This document shows positions 63,412 through 64,000 of a DNA stretch of 64,000 nucleotides, one piece after another. Source of the DNA: Phytoseiulus persimilis (lineage: Eukaryota > Arthropoda > Arachnida > Mesostigmata > Phytoseiidae). A program made the position numbers and the translations under genes. The notes under the pieces were generated by a model that did not search any database, was not told the DNA's origin, and saw only the letters and a list, made by a program, of their open reading frames with translations. Position 1 is the stretch's first letter; each line of letters begins with the position of its first letter. The stretch is from NCBI GenBank assembly GCA_037576195.1, contig CM075102.1, forward strand, positions 37,754,745-37,818,744. The letters are read 5' to 3'.

Positions 63412-63660
63412 CAGCCTCGTGTGGATAACCCGCCGAGTCCATCATCTCCGGCTCGAGATCAGCATCGACAGCTTGATCGCCAGTATTATTGTTCGGTCGT
63501 CATCATGTTCAGCGCAGTCAATCTCAATCAGCGTAATGATGAGCGTCCGAACGCCGGCCTGCTCCTGTACGATGACGGTGCAGGCGATCCTGGTCTATAA
63601 ATATTTTATGGAGACCGCCGCGGTCGGCAACTACTCTTCCAGATTGCATTCGGCTTTTGT
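63412..63660 (+). other. Open segment flanked by acceptor-like and donor-like sites
   Basis: A pyrimidine-rich tract ending ATCTACAG precedes an open frame that closes at TTTT|GTGAGT. The reading includes two moderately hydrophobic stretches (SIDSLIASIIV and TMTVQAILVYKYFMET). An overlapping frame from the same acceptor runs 62 codons to a stop instead. It may be a membrane-protein exon, but no family is recognised. Confidence 0.18.
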
Positions 63661-64000
63661 GAGTGCGCGCGGCGACCTGAGGCGTTAGGAATGAGATCTG
63701 GCTCGTAAAGCGGAGGCTGTGTTCTCCCTGACCGCTCCATTCTTTGCGGCGGGATAGTCGTCCGATCCCACTGTCATCTCCTCCTGAGATGTTCAGGAAG
63801 ACACTCTTACGAAATCCGGCCGGATGTAAAGCCAGCGATAATGGCCCCGTTGCAAAACGCTGCCGAGCGATTAATAAATGAACACGACAAGCGAGAGACG
63901 TTACACAGCGAGGATATATTTCCTCGCGCGGGCTTGTCACAACGGAGCCGCCGACTCGGAGACAGACGCTTTGGTATTCATGTACCACCGGGATCTTGTG

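Overview
The window reads as animal nuclear DNA, most likely from an arthropod. Base composition looks close to 50% GC by eye. There are no long uninterrupted genes, and the one gene I can reconstruct is split by introns with ordinary GT...AG borders. Long G or C homopolymers (up to 20 bases), short trinucleotide repeats and one MITE-like inverted-repeat element lie between exons. A mesostigmatid mite would fit this composition and the compact introns, but that is a guess and not a demonstrated assignment. I saw no operons, CRISPR arrays, rRNA genes or convincing tRNA genes.

The secure content is one minus-strand gene for a seven-transmembrane receptor of the rhodopsin (class A) type. Its well-supported coding exons are at 47870-48015 (TM1), 47062-47299 (TM2-TM3), 46474-46783 (TM4-TM5), 45579-45740 (ICL3-TM6) and 43391-43631 (TM7 and tail). 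A probable extracellular exon lies upstream at 50314-50539, a weaker candidate first exon at 52699-52772, and a probable last coding exon at 40935-40950. All phases join without a break. The receptor keeps the TM1 Asn, TM2 Asp, TM4 Trp, the two extracellular Cys and the TM6 Trp-Gly-Pro. It has lost the Arg of the DRY motif and the Tyr of NPxxY. The last exon would add a PDZ-ligand tail (ETTL), and retention of the preceding intron would remove exactly those four residues.

The rest falls into blocks. 1-40 kb has no gene I can identify; it holds a few open stretches with coding-like features (3.2-3.6 kb minus, 5.65-5.9 kb plus, 8.18-8.57 kb plus, 14.5-14.7 kb plus, 29.0-29.8 kb minus) and simple repeats. 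40.9-52.8 kb is the receptor gene. 53-56.2 kb has minus-strand open segments broken by stops and frame changes, next to a 365-bp element with 17-bp terminal inverted repeats. 56.2-64 kb has GC-rich simple repeats, a 20-base G run and short unassigned open segments. I found no evidence for interacting genes or a gene cluster. Unassigned open frames are listed with low confidence because frames of 100-200 codons are expected by chance in DNA of this composition.
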